From the NCBI GenBank assembly GCA_033296885.1, contig MU864119.1, positions 1 to 17,866 on the forward strand: a stretch of DNA of 17,866 bases, in the 5' to 3' direction. Both the position numbers and the translations under genes were made by a program. Below, one piece after another: positions 1 to 9,049 of the stretch. Under the pieces are notes generated by a model. The model searched no databases and was not told where the DNA came from. It saw nothing but the letters and a program-made list of their open reading frames with translations. Source of the stretch: Triangularia verruculosa. Taxonomy: Eukaryota > Ascomycota > Sordariomycetes > Sordariales > Podosporaceae. Each line of letters opens with the position of its first letter. Position 1 is the stretch's first letter.

Positions 1-352
1 AGTACACTGAGAGCGAAGAAGACTTTGACTGCAGCATTCGACAGTTGCCGGGGCACTGAAGGAAGGTGGATTACAGGGGCGGCGCCCTGTAATATGTTGA
101 AATAGGTGTCTCGCAGGCCTGTATAATGTAGGCCTGCGCTGGGGACCGAAGATATGGTGTCTCGCAGGTCTGTATGATGTAGACCTGCGCTGGGAACTGA
201 AGATTGGCGCAGTGTACTCAAAATGAAGGAGGCTATATCTGCAGCCTACGACAGTGGCTAGGCACTGAAGGAAGATCAATCACAGGGGCGGCGCCCTACA
301 ATATATAAGGTGATTACAGTAATACAGGCTTGTGAGGCACTGAAAGATGTGG
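1..352. repeat. Diverged tandem repeats (209-bp unit, with a 51-bp sub-repeat)
   Basis: The block at 1-100 recurs in diverged form at 210-310, an offset of 209 bp. Both copies carry the string GGCACTGAAGGA followed by a GC palindrome around GGGGCGGCGCCCT. A third remnant (GAGGCACTGAAA) lies near 335-346. Inside the unit a 51-bp module (105-155) is repeated immediately (156-206). Each 51-bp module contains an 8-bp inverted repeat around a 9-nt loop (113-120/130-137 and 164-171/181-188). No protein or known element family is recognised; it could be a degraded transposon end or a minisatellite. Base composition is normal, so RIP has hardly touched it. Confidence 0.7.
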
Positions 353-655
353 TGAACCAGTATATTGAATTGACTTAATAGGCAAGAAAACATCACAGTG
401 AATAGTCCTGAGGGCAAGCCTCTTATAAATCTTCAGCTCCGTATTCCTCCCCCAATCTCTTCTCCGTTGCCGTACGCTAAGTATCTGGAACTCCGGACGC
501 TAGCTATACGGATCTCCAGGTTAAATCGGAGGTCCGTTCGGAGGTCTGAAAGCTTATATGATCGCCACGGTAGAGCGTTGGTGAGCATGTGATTCCAAGC
601 CATTGGTTGTTGTAGGCCTTGTAGGTTACAGGCCTAGATACACTGTAAAGTCCAC
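353..655. other. GC-normal stretch with no gene recognised
   Basis: I see no conserved domain or RNA gene here. The only open frame (398-592, +) opens with GTG rather than ATG and gives a low-complexity 64-residue product, so I do not call it. A partial inverted repeat of AGGCCT-type words sits near 614-636 and echoes the hairpins at 113-137. The stretch ends where the AT-rich, RIP-mutated LINE sequence begins at about 656-661. Confidence 0.4.
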
Positions 656-660
656 AAATA

Positions 661-1230
661 AGTGCTGTACTTTAACATATAGTTAAGGAAAAAGTAAAGG
701 AGGTAATTTAATAAAGCGCTATATAATAAGCTTAGGAATTTAAAATGTGATTAATAACTTTCCGTATTGCGTGGGCTAAACTACTTTTTAAAACGTTGCC
801 AGATAAAATAGGTAAATACTTTAAGAGGATCGATATAACGTTATTAAGAAAATATACCCAGTAGTTATACGACTACCTATTATAAAAGGAGGTAAGTGTA
901 TTTGCTTAGTTTAAAATAAGTATAGCAAAACTTAACGCTTACCTTTACCGAATTAAGGTAGTCCCGTTAATTTAATACGTATATAGATAAGCGAGAGAAA
1001 TAATAAAACACTTTCTTTTCCGGTATAAAAAATAGACGGCGTACTGAGTAGAGATACTCTAGTATATAACTATCTACAGAGGTAATATTTCCTTTTATTT
1101 AGGAGGGAAATCGCCGTCGAATAAAGAGGATTAGGCTCCGAACGTCGAAGCCGTTCGGATAACGACTCGGTTCGTAATAACTATAGGCCGACTCGATATA
1201 AATTAACCGTAAGCCGATTAAAATACCTAA
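661..1230 (+). pseudogene. C-terminal end of a LINE ORF2 (Tad/I-like non-LTR retrotransposon), RIP-inactivated
   Basis: Frame 1 (codon starting at 769) is open for about 190 codons if TAA/TAG/TGA are taken as former Gln or Trp codons. Recognisable stretches are AWAKLLFKTLPDKIGKYF, AKLNAYLYRIKVVP and RGNISFYLGGKSPS. These match the tail of the RNase H and C-terminal region of fungal Tad-like LINE polyproteins, as I recall that family. The usual Cys/His cluster before the end is visible as QAREIIKHFLFRY (about 987-1026); its His at 1009-1011 survives, and the final Cys is now Tyr (TAT, 1024-1026). The frame continues through VEAVRITTRF to a probable natural stop at 1228-1230. The element is 5'-truncated at about 656-661. 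It encoded part of the reverse-transcription machinery and is now dead. Confidence 0.72.
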
Positions 1231-1528
1231 CTGGCTAACTATCACTCTCTACCGACCCTATATCTATTACCTTATACTATAGATAATAGGCACCGCTTTA
1301 GCCGCCGAAGATAGGACATTAAATACTTAAAGAACCGACTTTAAGCTAGCCTACTAATAATCCTACTAACCCACGAGAATCCGTAGAGAAATAGTAAAAC
1401 AAAGTGTATAAGCTAAAATAGACTTTACATAGACTTTAAGGAGATCAGGATATATCTAGGGGAATGTATGCTTCAGTTGGTAATAGCTGCCCTTTCGGCT
1501 TAGCCGCCGGGCGTTAATAAATTACTTT
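1231..1528 (+). mobile_element. 3' UTR and 3' end of LINE copy 1
   Basis: This sequence recurs at 9266-9530 (LINE copy 2) after element 1 is removed. Differences are nearly all C-to-T or G-to-A, and copy 1 is the more mutated. Both end in TTAATAAATTACTT. Copy 1 has one extra T after it, while copy 2 carries further ACTT units, a simple-repeat LINE tail. The downstream flank begins GTAAGGATAAT. Confidence 0.75.
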
Positions 1529-1539
1529 GTAAGGATAAT
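1529..1539. repeat. Target-site duplication of LINE copy 2, left half
   Basis: GTAAGGATAAT here matches GTAAGGACAAT at 9531-9541 with one C-to-T difference. These 11 bp flank LINE copy 2, a length typical of target-primed LINE insertion. Confidence 0.75.
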
Positions 1540-1627
1540 CACGGGCCGACTCGACGCGAATCAACCGCAGGCTGACTGAAATACCTAACCGGCCAACCAT
1601 CACTCTCCACCGACCCTGCACCTATCA
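1540..1627 (+). mobile_element. LINE copy 2, left fragment (5'-truncated; last codons of ORF2)
   Basis: This stretch aligns base for base with 1180-1267 of LINE copy 1 and is much less RIP-mutated. It encodes only the last ~15 codons of ORF2 (GRLDANQPQAD-like, starting at 1543) plus the start of the 3' UTR. It is interrupted at 1627 by element 1 and resumes at 9266. The left edge coincides with the 11-bp duplication at 1529-1539, so this is a severely 5'-truncated LINE insertion placed directly behind LINE copy 1. Confidence 0.75.
1623..1627. repeat. Target-site duplication of element 1, left (TATCA)
   Basis: TATCA precedes the TG of the left LTR and is repeated exactly at 9261-9265 after the CA of the right LTR. 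Confidence 0.92.
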
Positions 1628-2027
1628 TGTGACGAACCCCTGTACAGAACCTCTAAAAGGGATACTCGGTTGAAGGCTACTTCTGACAATTGGTTCGGTG
1701 CAGCTAAACAGTGCACAATAAGATGTCTCAATGTAAACATAAGATACTGTGAATATAAGCTGTGATTATATACTGCGGAACTATCTATAAGTTATCTAGT
1801 TCCTCTGTATATATAGACCTAATACCAAGACCTGGATCACTCTATTGCTCCTTAGATTATAACTAATTCTTAAGGATCATAAGTAATTCCCAGGAATTAC
1901 TTATAATTCCTTTATATCCCGGATAATCTACCTCTTATTAGTCTATCCTCCTTTCCTCTGATTAATTACTATACCTCCTCTTTCCTATTAGTTGTTCCTT
2001 TCGGGTGTCTACATTATATTCGTAATA
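1628..2027 (-). repeat. Element 1 3' LTR (400 bp)
   Basis: This direct repeat of 8861-9260 starts TGTGACGAACC and ends TTCGTAATA, where the partner ends TTCGTGACA (G-to-A and C-to-T). The outer ~130 bp is hardly mutated; RIP density rises inward from about 1760. A palindrome with perfect 10-bp arms lies at 1881-1902 (AAGTAATTCC, CA, GGAATTACTT). Confidence 0.95.
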
Positions 2028-2030
2028 CGA

Positions 2031-2044
2031 TACCCACCCTCTTA
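2031..2044 (-). other. Polypurine tract of element 1
   Basis: On the - strand the bases just upstream of the 3' LTR read TAAGAGGGTGGGTA, a purine-rich run 3 nt from the LTR edge. That is where the plus-strand primer of an LTR retrotransposon is expected. Confidence 0.6.
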
Positions 2045-2101
2045 GGTCGACGTTTCAGCGACCTTAGTTAAAACCTTTTATTAATAACTAACCTTATTTA
2101 T

Positions 2102-2800
2102 TATAAGTCCTCCTTTTTATCTTTCTTTACCGTTACAATATTTAACCGTATAAGTAAATCCAAACGCTTACCGACGTTAACCCGTCTCGACCTTATAACG
2201 AGAATTCTACGTCGTCCTTTCGAAATACTAACTCCTTATTCCGCTTACGCTACCCGTAACCTCTTTTACATCGTATCGCCCACCAAATCCTCTCGTTACC
2301 TTAAATACGTTCGTCGTAGTCTCTCCCGCTACGACGTCCTCGGGATTACTCCTCGCTAATTATCTTATATTATTTCGCAATACGACGCTATAGAGGCGGA
2401 GCTCGAGCTAACGGAAACGTAAGCTAAAGCTACCACTAAAAATACCCGTCGTATTCGAAAATAAATTAAAGCTAAAGCCGAAGCTATAAACGAGAAGGTT
2501 CGGCGTTTACGAAAATAGAAGAAAATGTAGCTCGAGAAAATATCGCGGGCTATATCGCAGGATCTTAATACCGTAAAGAAGCTGAAAAAATTAAAGCGCT
2601 AAGAGACCGCTAATAAAGCCGCCTCCTTTACCCCTAACTCGTCCTTCGACTAATCCTTTATCCCCCCGGATTAATTAATCTAGGACTCCGCTAATACGGA
2701 CGTTAATCCTGTAAACGACTTAGACCCCTACACTTTCCCTAGTTTTCCTCTAGCCTTAACGGCTAATTCTCCGTAATATTCCCTACCCTTAATTATTTAA
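2102..2800 (+). pseudogene. Antisense reading frame between pol and the 3' LTR of element 1 (coiled-coil protein, function unknown)
   Basis: On the strand opposite to gag-pol one frame is open for ~230 codons when TAA/TAG are read as former Gln/Trp. Several runs contain no stop at all, for example 2102-2356. Visible segments are SRYLKYVRRSLSRYDVLGIT (about 2296-2350), YDAIEAELELTE (about 2381-2416), an Ala/Lys-rich helix, NEKVRRLRK (about 2483-2510), and a Ser/Pro-rich tail with DPYTFPSFPLA (about 2726-2760). The composition suggests a long coiled coil with a basic patch and an acidic, proline-containing C-terminus. I do not recognise the family; it resembles the helical C-terminal tails of some fungal repeat-encoded proteins, which is only an impression. 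The start codon is not resolved. Codon periodicity differs from the AT-rich spacer around it. A related but strongly diverged frame occupies the same place in element 2. Confidence 0.6.
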
Positions 2801-2884
2801 AGTTCCTCCGATAGAACTCTTTTAACTTCTTAAGATAATTAAAGTTCGTAATACTAATTATAAATAAGTCCCTAAATATTTATT
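2801..2884. other. AT-rich spacer between antisense frame and tRNA-like sequence
   Basis: This short spacer is conserved in element 2 (about 17278-17355, inverted), including TCCGATAGAACTC-like and TTAAAGTTCGTAATA words. The antisense protein may extend a few codons into it, because an SSDRT-like tail is readable in both copies. Confidence 0.45.
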
Positions 2885-2954
2885 AACCTTATAATATAAC
2901 ATATAATATATCGACTATTACGTCAGAAGTATAGGTTCGATTCCCGTCGAGGTT
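2885..2954 (+). pseudogene. tRNA-like sequence (70 nt), antisense to pol
   Basis: The 3' half looks like a tRNA. The perfect Pol III B-box GGTTCGATTCC (2934-2944) lies in a T-arm context, followed by CGAGGTT (2948-2954). That string can pair with AACCTTA (2885-2891), six of seven pairs if G-T is allowed; the mismatch and the G-T pair are both explained by RIP. Total length is 70 nt. The anticodon arm (GACTATTACGTC region) is too mutated or one base short to assign an anticodon. Overall layout resembles a Trp-type tRNA, a weak impression. The homologous sequence in element 2 (17208-17277, -) keeps the same B-box with one change. Functional Pol III transcription is unlikely now. Confidence 0.5.
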
Positions 2955-5900
2955 CCTTTATATCTAGATTTATAGGTATACCCTGTAATTTAAGTACTAA
3001 ACTTTTTAATATTTTAATTAACTTAGGTCAGTCTAAATATCGCCGATAGAATTCTTTTAATTTATCCGGATAATTTAAATTTACCGTTAATTCCTATAAA
3101 TTATCTATAACCGGGTAATTTAATTAACTAATTAAGTATTTTAATTAACCTTTATTAATCTATAAATCTAATATTTCTTCTATATTATACTCTTCTTCTT
3201 CGTCCTCCGCTACTTTTTAAATATTAATCTTATTTACCGATAATACAGGTTTTAAAAGTAAGATATAAAAAGTATATAACCGTAGGCGTATTATATTAAA
3301 TAACTCCAGCTCGTATACCGTCTCCGATATCTTTCTTTTAACCTTAAATAGGCCTATTCTCTTATAATCTAGCTTCTTACTAAGCCTCTTTATATAAAGA
3401 TTACGTATTAATAAAAACACTTTATCCTCCCTCTTTAAATAAGGTCCTTCGAGCCGTTTAATATTATAATACTTACGTATATATTCCCGAACGAACTTAA
3501 GTTCCTCCTTAAGTTTAACGTATAGTATATATAACTTCCCTACCTTTACTACCGCCTTAGGCACCTTTACCTCTAGTCCTTACCATAAATCCGCTTTAAA
3601 ACCGTAGTTTGCGAAAAATAATATAACTTTAGTTATCTCCGTAGGTACCGTATTATATATAAGTTATACCGCTAGTAAAAGTTTAACCTAATTATTTTAT
3701 TCGAAATTAATATAATTCCGAAGGTATTATTTTATAATTTAATTAAGCCTCTCCGTTTAGCCGTCCGTCTATGGATAATATATTAATGATATTTTACTTT
3801 TTACTTTTACTTACTTTATTAAAGCCTTTTAAAACTTTAATACGAATTTAATATTATAATCTATAATAAATTCCCTTAATTATATATATATTACCGTAAC
3901 GTTTTAAAATACTATATCCGTTAATTATTCTACCGTCCAGGTCTCTTTATAAAGTAAGAAGTATACCTATTTAGTAAGCTTATCGATTACCATTAAAATA
4001 CTATTATATTTAACGCCCGTAATTATATCTTTAGATTCTGGTAGCTTAGTAATAAAGTCTATCGATACCGAACTTTATAATTACTCTACTATTAATAATA
4101 GCTTTAAAAACCTGTATAATTTATATCTCTTTACTTTCGTTTTTCTATAAAGGTTATATTTCCGTAACGTCTCTTTTATATCCTTTCTTATTCCTAATTA
4201 ATTAAAATATTATTTAATCTTTTTTATCGTTTTAGTTACTTTTATATACTTTTCGAGCTTCGACTTATAAATCTCCTAAACTAACGTCTTTTACTATTCT
4301 AGGTCGACGTAGGCCTTATTATTATACTAAAACCGGTAAAGGTCGTCTTTCTAAATCCCTAATAATTTTAACTTAGCTTATTGTTCTTAATTATTACTAT
4401 CAATATTACTTTAATATTTATAGATAATAAATTCTTTTTAATATATTATGTAATACTTAACCTATTATTAAAGTAGATATTTAAGTATATCTTCTATTAT
4501 TTCCTATAATAAGGGTGGTAATTTCTTTTTTACTTTCTCTTTATAGTAGTCCGCCTTTTTACTTAGAGCGTCTACTTTTATATTTTCGGATCCTTTTTTA
4601 TAATAGATCTGAAAATTAAACTTAGATAAAAATTTTAATTACCTATTTTATTTAATATTAAGGACTTTAATAATAGTAAAGTACTTTAGGTTTTTATAAT
4701 TAATATAAACCTAAATTTCGTAGTTAATATTATTAAAATATAATCTTCACTCTTCGAACGCTTTAATAATAATAAATAGCTCCTTATCGTAAATAAGATA
4801 GTTCTTATATAGTTTTTTTAGTTTCTTCAAAAAGAATATTATTAAGTATAATTTCTTATCCTCGTTTCGTTATCCTAACTATCCTCCGATAATATAATCG
4901 GAAGTATCTATCTTAACCTTGAAAAGTCGTCTTAAGTTAAGAAGCTTAAGTACTAGGTCTGCTGTAATAACGTTTTTAATAATTTAAAAAGCCTCCTCCT
5001 ACTCCTTTTCCCATTTAAATTCGGCGTTCTTTTTAATTAAGTCGTTTAATAGTTTCGCTATAGTACTGTAGTTCTATATAAATATCTGATAGAAGTTTAT
5101 AAATCTTAGAAATTCTCGAACTTTAATTTTTAATCGTTTAACCGTTTCTACTTATAATCTCGGTTAATCCTTAATTACCGCGATCTTCTTTAACTTTATT
5201 CGTACTTCTCCTAACGAAATTAGATACCTTAAGTAAACTATTTCCTATATATAGAACTCGCTTTTATCTTTATTAACCGATAATCCGGTTCTATATAATA
5301 TATTTAAGATCTCTTTAATATACTACTTATATTCTTTTAAAGTATATAAGTAAATAAGAACGTTATTAAAGTAATAAACTATTATTTTATCGAGATATTA
5401 GCGAATTGTATAATTAACGAAGGCTTAGAAGGTTATAGGTATATTTATAAGCCTAAATAGTATAACGAAATATTCGAAATGCCTATAAGGTATACGAAAA
5501 GCCGTCTTTTATTTGTCTTCCTCTTTAATTCCTATATATATATACCTAATTAATATATTAAGTCTAATAAACTATTATACCCTTAATAGTTAACTTTTTA
5601 GCCGAGAAATTAGCGGTAATAGGTAATTATTCTTTACCGTTTCTTAATTTAATTATCGATAATCTATATATAATCGTAGACTCTTATTTTTCTTTAGTAT
5701 AAAGAAAATAAGATATTTAGCCGGCGATATAGACGCTCTAATATATCCCCTTTTAATATTTTCGTTTAAATACTTTTATAATTCCTTACTTTATTTATCG
5801 TTAATATAATAAACCTAAAAGAGCTTAAACTTTACTCCTTCTTTAAGTTTAATCTTATAATCCTATAATCCCCTTTTTAATAAACCTTAAAAATATTTTA

Positions 5901-6600
5901 CTATAAATACCGGATACCTCCGGTATTCCACCGGTACCTTCTTCTTATCGCCCTTCTTTATATTATTATAATAAACATATTTATCCTTTATTACTGCCGC
6001 AATTTCCACCAACGTAATTATTCTTATTAACCCTACTTCTTCGATCTTACCGCCTTTATCGATTAAGTATACTAATACTTCTCGTATCTCTTACGGTAGT
6101 ACCGTAAAGGGTACTTATCCCGCACTTTACTCCTACTGTATTTCTAATCTCCTATTATTAATCGAATACTCCTAATATTTCCTCGGTCGTAAATAGCTAC
6201 CGTCCTTCCAATCGATATCTAGATTATAATCCTCGTACTACGGTTACCTTAGAATTATATCCTTTTTTAGCCCTATATTTACGATATTAAAAATCATTAT
6301 CGTTATCTTTCTTAATATTATAATATCTAGTAATACCGTCTCCTTAGTTACTAACTATATAGGGAAGGGTCCTTTTATAATAACCTCTTTCTCTTTCTTC
6401 CTCTATAAAACTCGGGTTTATTATATAAATCTTAATAAAATTAAATCCGCTTTTACTTTATTATCTATAAGTATCTATATTTAAAAACCCTTCTAATATG
6501 CTACTATTCGCAATCTTTTATCTTTTATACCCTTCCTTTATATAATAGTAACCTCGTTAATACTTTATTCGTAGTTCTTTAGAGGTTTACGGCCTCCGTA
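2923..6600 (-). pseudogene. pol: Element 1 pol: protease, reverse transcriptase, RNase H, integrase, chromodomain
   Basis: One uninterrupted frame (RIP stops apart) runs from the protease to a TGA at 2925-2923. The protease active site is at 6465-6457, where D-N-K-V derives from D-N-G-A, and the LKKDIIL motif follows. The RT fingers contain the FFIPKK-type block near 5690. The YxDD box at about 5375-5362 now reads FNNV, so both catalytic Asp are Asn. RNase H starts near KIDTSDYIIGG, and its catalytic Asp survives at 4908-4906. The integrase zinc finger (4269-4147) has all four His/Cys ligands changed to Tyr. The integrase core spans about 4080-3680. The GPY/F module reads GLF (3354-3346). The chromodomain (about 3215-2990) contains EEYNIEEILD. 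These proteins copied and integrated the element; the chromodomain would have guided insertion to particular chromatin. None can be functional now. Confidence 0.9.
3217..3564 (-). CDS. Surviving open frame: integrase C-terminus (GPY/F module) of element 1 pol
   Basis: This 115-codon stretch is part of the larger pol pseudogene, not a gene of its own. It happens to contain no Gln or Trp codon that RIP could turn into a stop. It carries the typical integrase C-terminal signature: a basic KVFLLIRNLYIKR segment, then SKKLDYKRIGLFKVKRKISE, where GPF has become GLF by a Pro-to-Leu (CCN to CTN) change, then the YELEL strand. The chromodomain follows directly downstream in the same frame. The Met at its start is an internal codon. 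Confidence 0.85.
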   Translation of the reverse strand: MPKAVVKVGKLYILYVKLKEELKFVREYIRKYYNIKRLEGPYLKREDKVFLLIRNLYIKRLSKKLDYKRIGLFKVKRKISETVYELELFNIIRLRLYTFYILLLKPVLSVNKINI

Positions 6601-8801
6601 AAAAGCCGTAGCCCTTTTCCTGATTATTATTAAGCTTTTAAAGCGTCCTCCTTTATTAAACTATCTAGTAGTTCGAAATTAATTAACTATTATCGTTAAG
6701 CTTCTTTCCATTTTTCGTCTCTTATACTTTATTAAATCTTCCTTCGATTACGTATCCGCCGCCCCTTTACTATAGCCTTAGCTTCGGCTTCGGCTTAAAT
6801 ATCGTAGTATTTCTTAGCCTTTATTTGTAAATAGGACGTATAATCTAGACTTTTATATTACGTTAACTTATATTCTTCCTTATTAACGGTATCTTTTCCC
6901 TAACTAATTATCTATTTAAGGCAGTATTTCGCGTATCTAAATATAAACTATATAACCTAGAGTTCCTTCTTTAATTTAATTAGATCTCCTTATCTTTATA
7001 GGAAATAATCGTCTAATTCCTTTTATTATCGATTTCATCTAATTATAATTCTTATAACCGGCTTAAGATCTCCGTTTCTTCCTAATTACTATATTAATTA
7101 GTATCCTTAAAGAGCCTTACTTTAATAATACTTTACGTACTTATATATAATATATTAGAATTAAAGTATCCTCCTATATTTTAGGTATTTGGGATATAAT
7201 TATATCGTATCTCTATTATATAGTTCGTATTATTTATAGTAAGGTATTTATCCGGGTATTTATAAGAGCTTTATATTAACGATCTCCTTATTTTCCTAAT
7301 ACTTCTCCTAATTTAATTCCTTAAATTCGAGTTTACCCTCTTTATAAGTTAATTATAATAACCTACTACGGTATTATTTAAATTTAATCTTTAAAACGAT
7401 CTATCGTTTATTTCTTTACTAAAGTTATATAAATGGTTAGCGATTAATTATAGCTTACGCTACCCTATTTTCGAAATTATAGTAATATTATTTAATTACT
7501 TCTTATTAATTCCGGAGCTTTTCTATCTTTTCCTTAAATCCTTAAACTCGTTCTTTAATTTAACTTAAGGTCCCCCTTATATATAAGTCTAAAATATAGA
7601 TTATATTTATAGTAAAGAATTACCTTAATTATTATAAAGTTTCCTTAAAAGGTCTTAGAATAATACTTTCCTTTAATTTCGTAACTCCTTTAACCGGTAA
7701 TTCTTATCTTATAACGCGGTCTTCTCCTTTAAAGTCGACTATTAATTCTCCTTCCCGAGGTTCGTATTTATAATCGTTATCGGTATAATCGTCCGCTAAA
7801 TCCTAAAAATCCTCGTTAAAATACTCTATATCGGAGATCTCCATTATCCGTATTATCTTAGCAACTATTACCGTCTTTCTTTCCTTCTAACGGAGCTACT
7901 TAAATACCTGACAATCTCTCTTAAAATAGCCTATCTTCCTCTAGTTAAAATACTTAATATCGTTCTTCTCCTTAAACCGCTTCTAAATTACGTCTACCTT
8001 TATAGGCCTTACGTAAGTAATCCCTAAAACGTAAATCCCGTAAAGCCGTCTCTTCTTTTTATCGTTAAAACGGTAAGGTCCTTATACATATATACCCTTA
8101 TGCTCCTTACGGCGCTAATATTATCGGTCGTCGATATAAATTGCCATTGTAATATACTCGTCGATACTCTCTAATCGCTCTTATCGGTATACCTCGTCTT
8201 TAACTTCTTCTTTAAGCTCGTTATAGAACAATTATATTAACCTTTCGTTGTTAATCTCGCTATATAATACGTTTATTCTAAATACTATAATATAGTCGGC
8301 AGTAAATCTAATTTACTTAAGGTTAGCTAATCGTTCTTAAGTACGCCTACCTTTATTATACTCTCCGAATACCTCTTTAATCTTCTCCTTAAATCCTTTA
8401 TATATTTTAAAGTACTTCTTAATAATATCCTCCCTTTCGTCGTACTTATTATCGAAATAATCTCTTAAAATTAGCTCGAACTAGGTAAGGGCCTTATCTT
8501 TAAGCCTAGACGTAATATATACTACCTTAGACTCTTCGTCTAAAAAACGGGAAAAGTAGTACCGAAAATATACCTTAAGCTGGATCAAAAATCCTCCCAG
8601 TTCTCCTTTAGCTCCTCCGTAACGGTCGGAAGCCTCGAGCTTAGCGCGGTCTCCTTCCTTACGTAAAGTACCGATCTCCCGGTAGAGTATATCGTTCTCC
8701 TACGTAAAGGCGTCATAAGAAAAACGTAACTTATCCTCGAGCTCCTAGATATAAGCAAGAAGTTGGTCGATAGTAGGTTGGGTATTAGTATTTCCGGCTA
8801 T
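6601..8801 (-). pseudogene. gag: Element 1 gag with CCHC knuckle and long Gag-protease linker
   Basis: Gag forms the virus-like particle that holds the element RNA. The start codon is probably ATA at 8801-8799, a RIP-mutated ATG; the same ATA-GCC context occurs in element 2 at 10929. The N-terminus carries a Gln/Asn/Thr-rich stretch, then the Retrotrans_gag core with LIQLKVYFRYY and DKALTWFEL-like segments (about 8590-8460). The zinc knuckle lies at 7952-7911. It has the CX2CX4HX4C layout, with Tyr, a stop codon and Tyr at the first three ligands and the last Cys (TGT, 7913-7911) still present. About 1.45 kb of charged, helical sequence then separates the knuckle from the protease active site, which is long for Ty3/Gypsy. 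The distance from Gag start to protease Asp is 2,336 nt, not a multiple of three, so a net indel has occurred relative to element 2. Confidence 0.8.
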
Positions 8802-8849
8802 AGCGTTTAACTTAGCGCCTTTAACTTATCCGATAATAGAATTGAAGTG

Positions 8850-8858
8850 AATATGCAA
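8850..8858 (-). promoter_or_regulatory. Primer-binding site of element 1 (self-priming type)
   Basis: On the - strand, 2 nt beyond the 5' LTR, the sequence reads TTGCATATT. With one C-to-T RIP change undone it is the exact complement of AGTATGCAA in the LTR (9007-8999). No match to a conserved tRNA 3' end (none ending TGG...) is evident. This suggests Tf1-like self-priming from the 5' end of the element's own transcript. Confidence 0.6.
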
Positions 8859-8998
8859 CGTATAACGAACCTCTATACAGAACCTCTGAAAGGGATACTC
8901 GGTTAAAGGCTACTTCTGATAATTAGTTCGGTGCAGCTAAACAGTGCACAACAAGATGTCTCAATGTAAACACAAGATACCGTAAATACAAGCTGTAA

Positions 8999-9007
8999 TT
9001 GCATACT
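8999..9007 (-). promoter_or_regulatory. Putative transcript 5'-end box (R start) in element 1 5' LTR
   Basis: AGTATGCAA on the - strand begins 42 nt after the start of the TATA box (9049). It is complementary to the sequence following the LTR, so it probably marks the start of the R region and acts as the self-primer. Confidence 0.55.
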
Positions 9008-9040
9008 GCGGAACTATCTACAAGTTATCTAGTTCCTCCG

Positions 9041-9049
9041 TATATATAG
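9041..9049 (-). promoter_or_regulatory. TATA box of element 1 5' LTR
   Basis: CTATATATA, preceded by the U3 region and followed by the conserved CGGAGGAACTA, is shared with both other LTRs in this window. Confidence 0.7.

Noticed and set aside
1..352. CRISPR-like array
   Set aside because: Repeats are few, long, diverged and without regular spacers, and the genome is eukaryotic.
398..592. 64-codon open frame on the + strand as a gene
   Set aside because: It opens with GTG, has no recognisable domain and lies among tandem repeats; eukaryotic context makes a GTG start unlikely.
636..660. 5' target-site duplication of LINE copy 1 (CTGTAAAGTCC versus TGTAAGGAC)
   Set aside because: Only about six bases agree and the remaining differences are not RIP-type; the 5' boundary of copy 1 stays unresolved.
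2885..2954. Functional tRNA gene
   Set aside because: The anticodon arm cannot be folded correctly and the acceptor stem has RIP damage; only the T-arm/B-box is convincing.
3217..3564. 115-codon open frame as an independent gene
   Set aside because: It is an internal piece of the pol pseudogene; domain order and frame continue on both sides.
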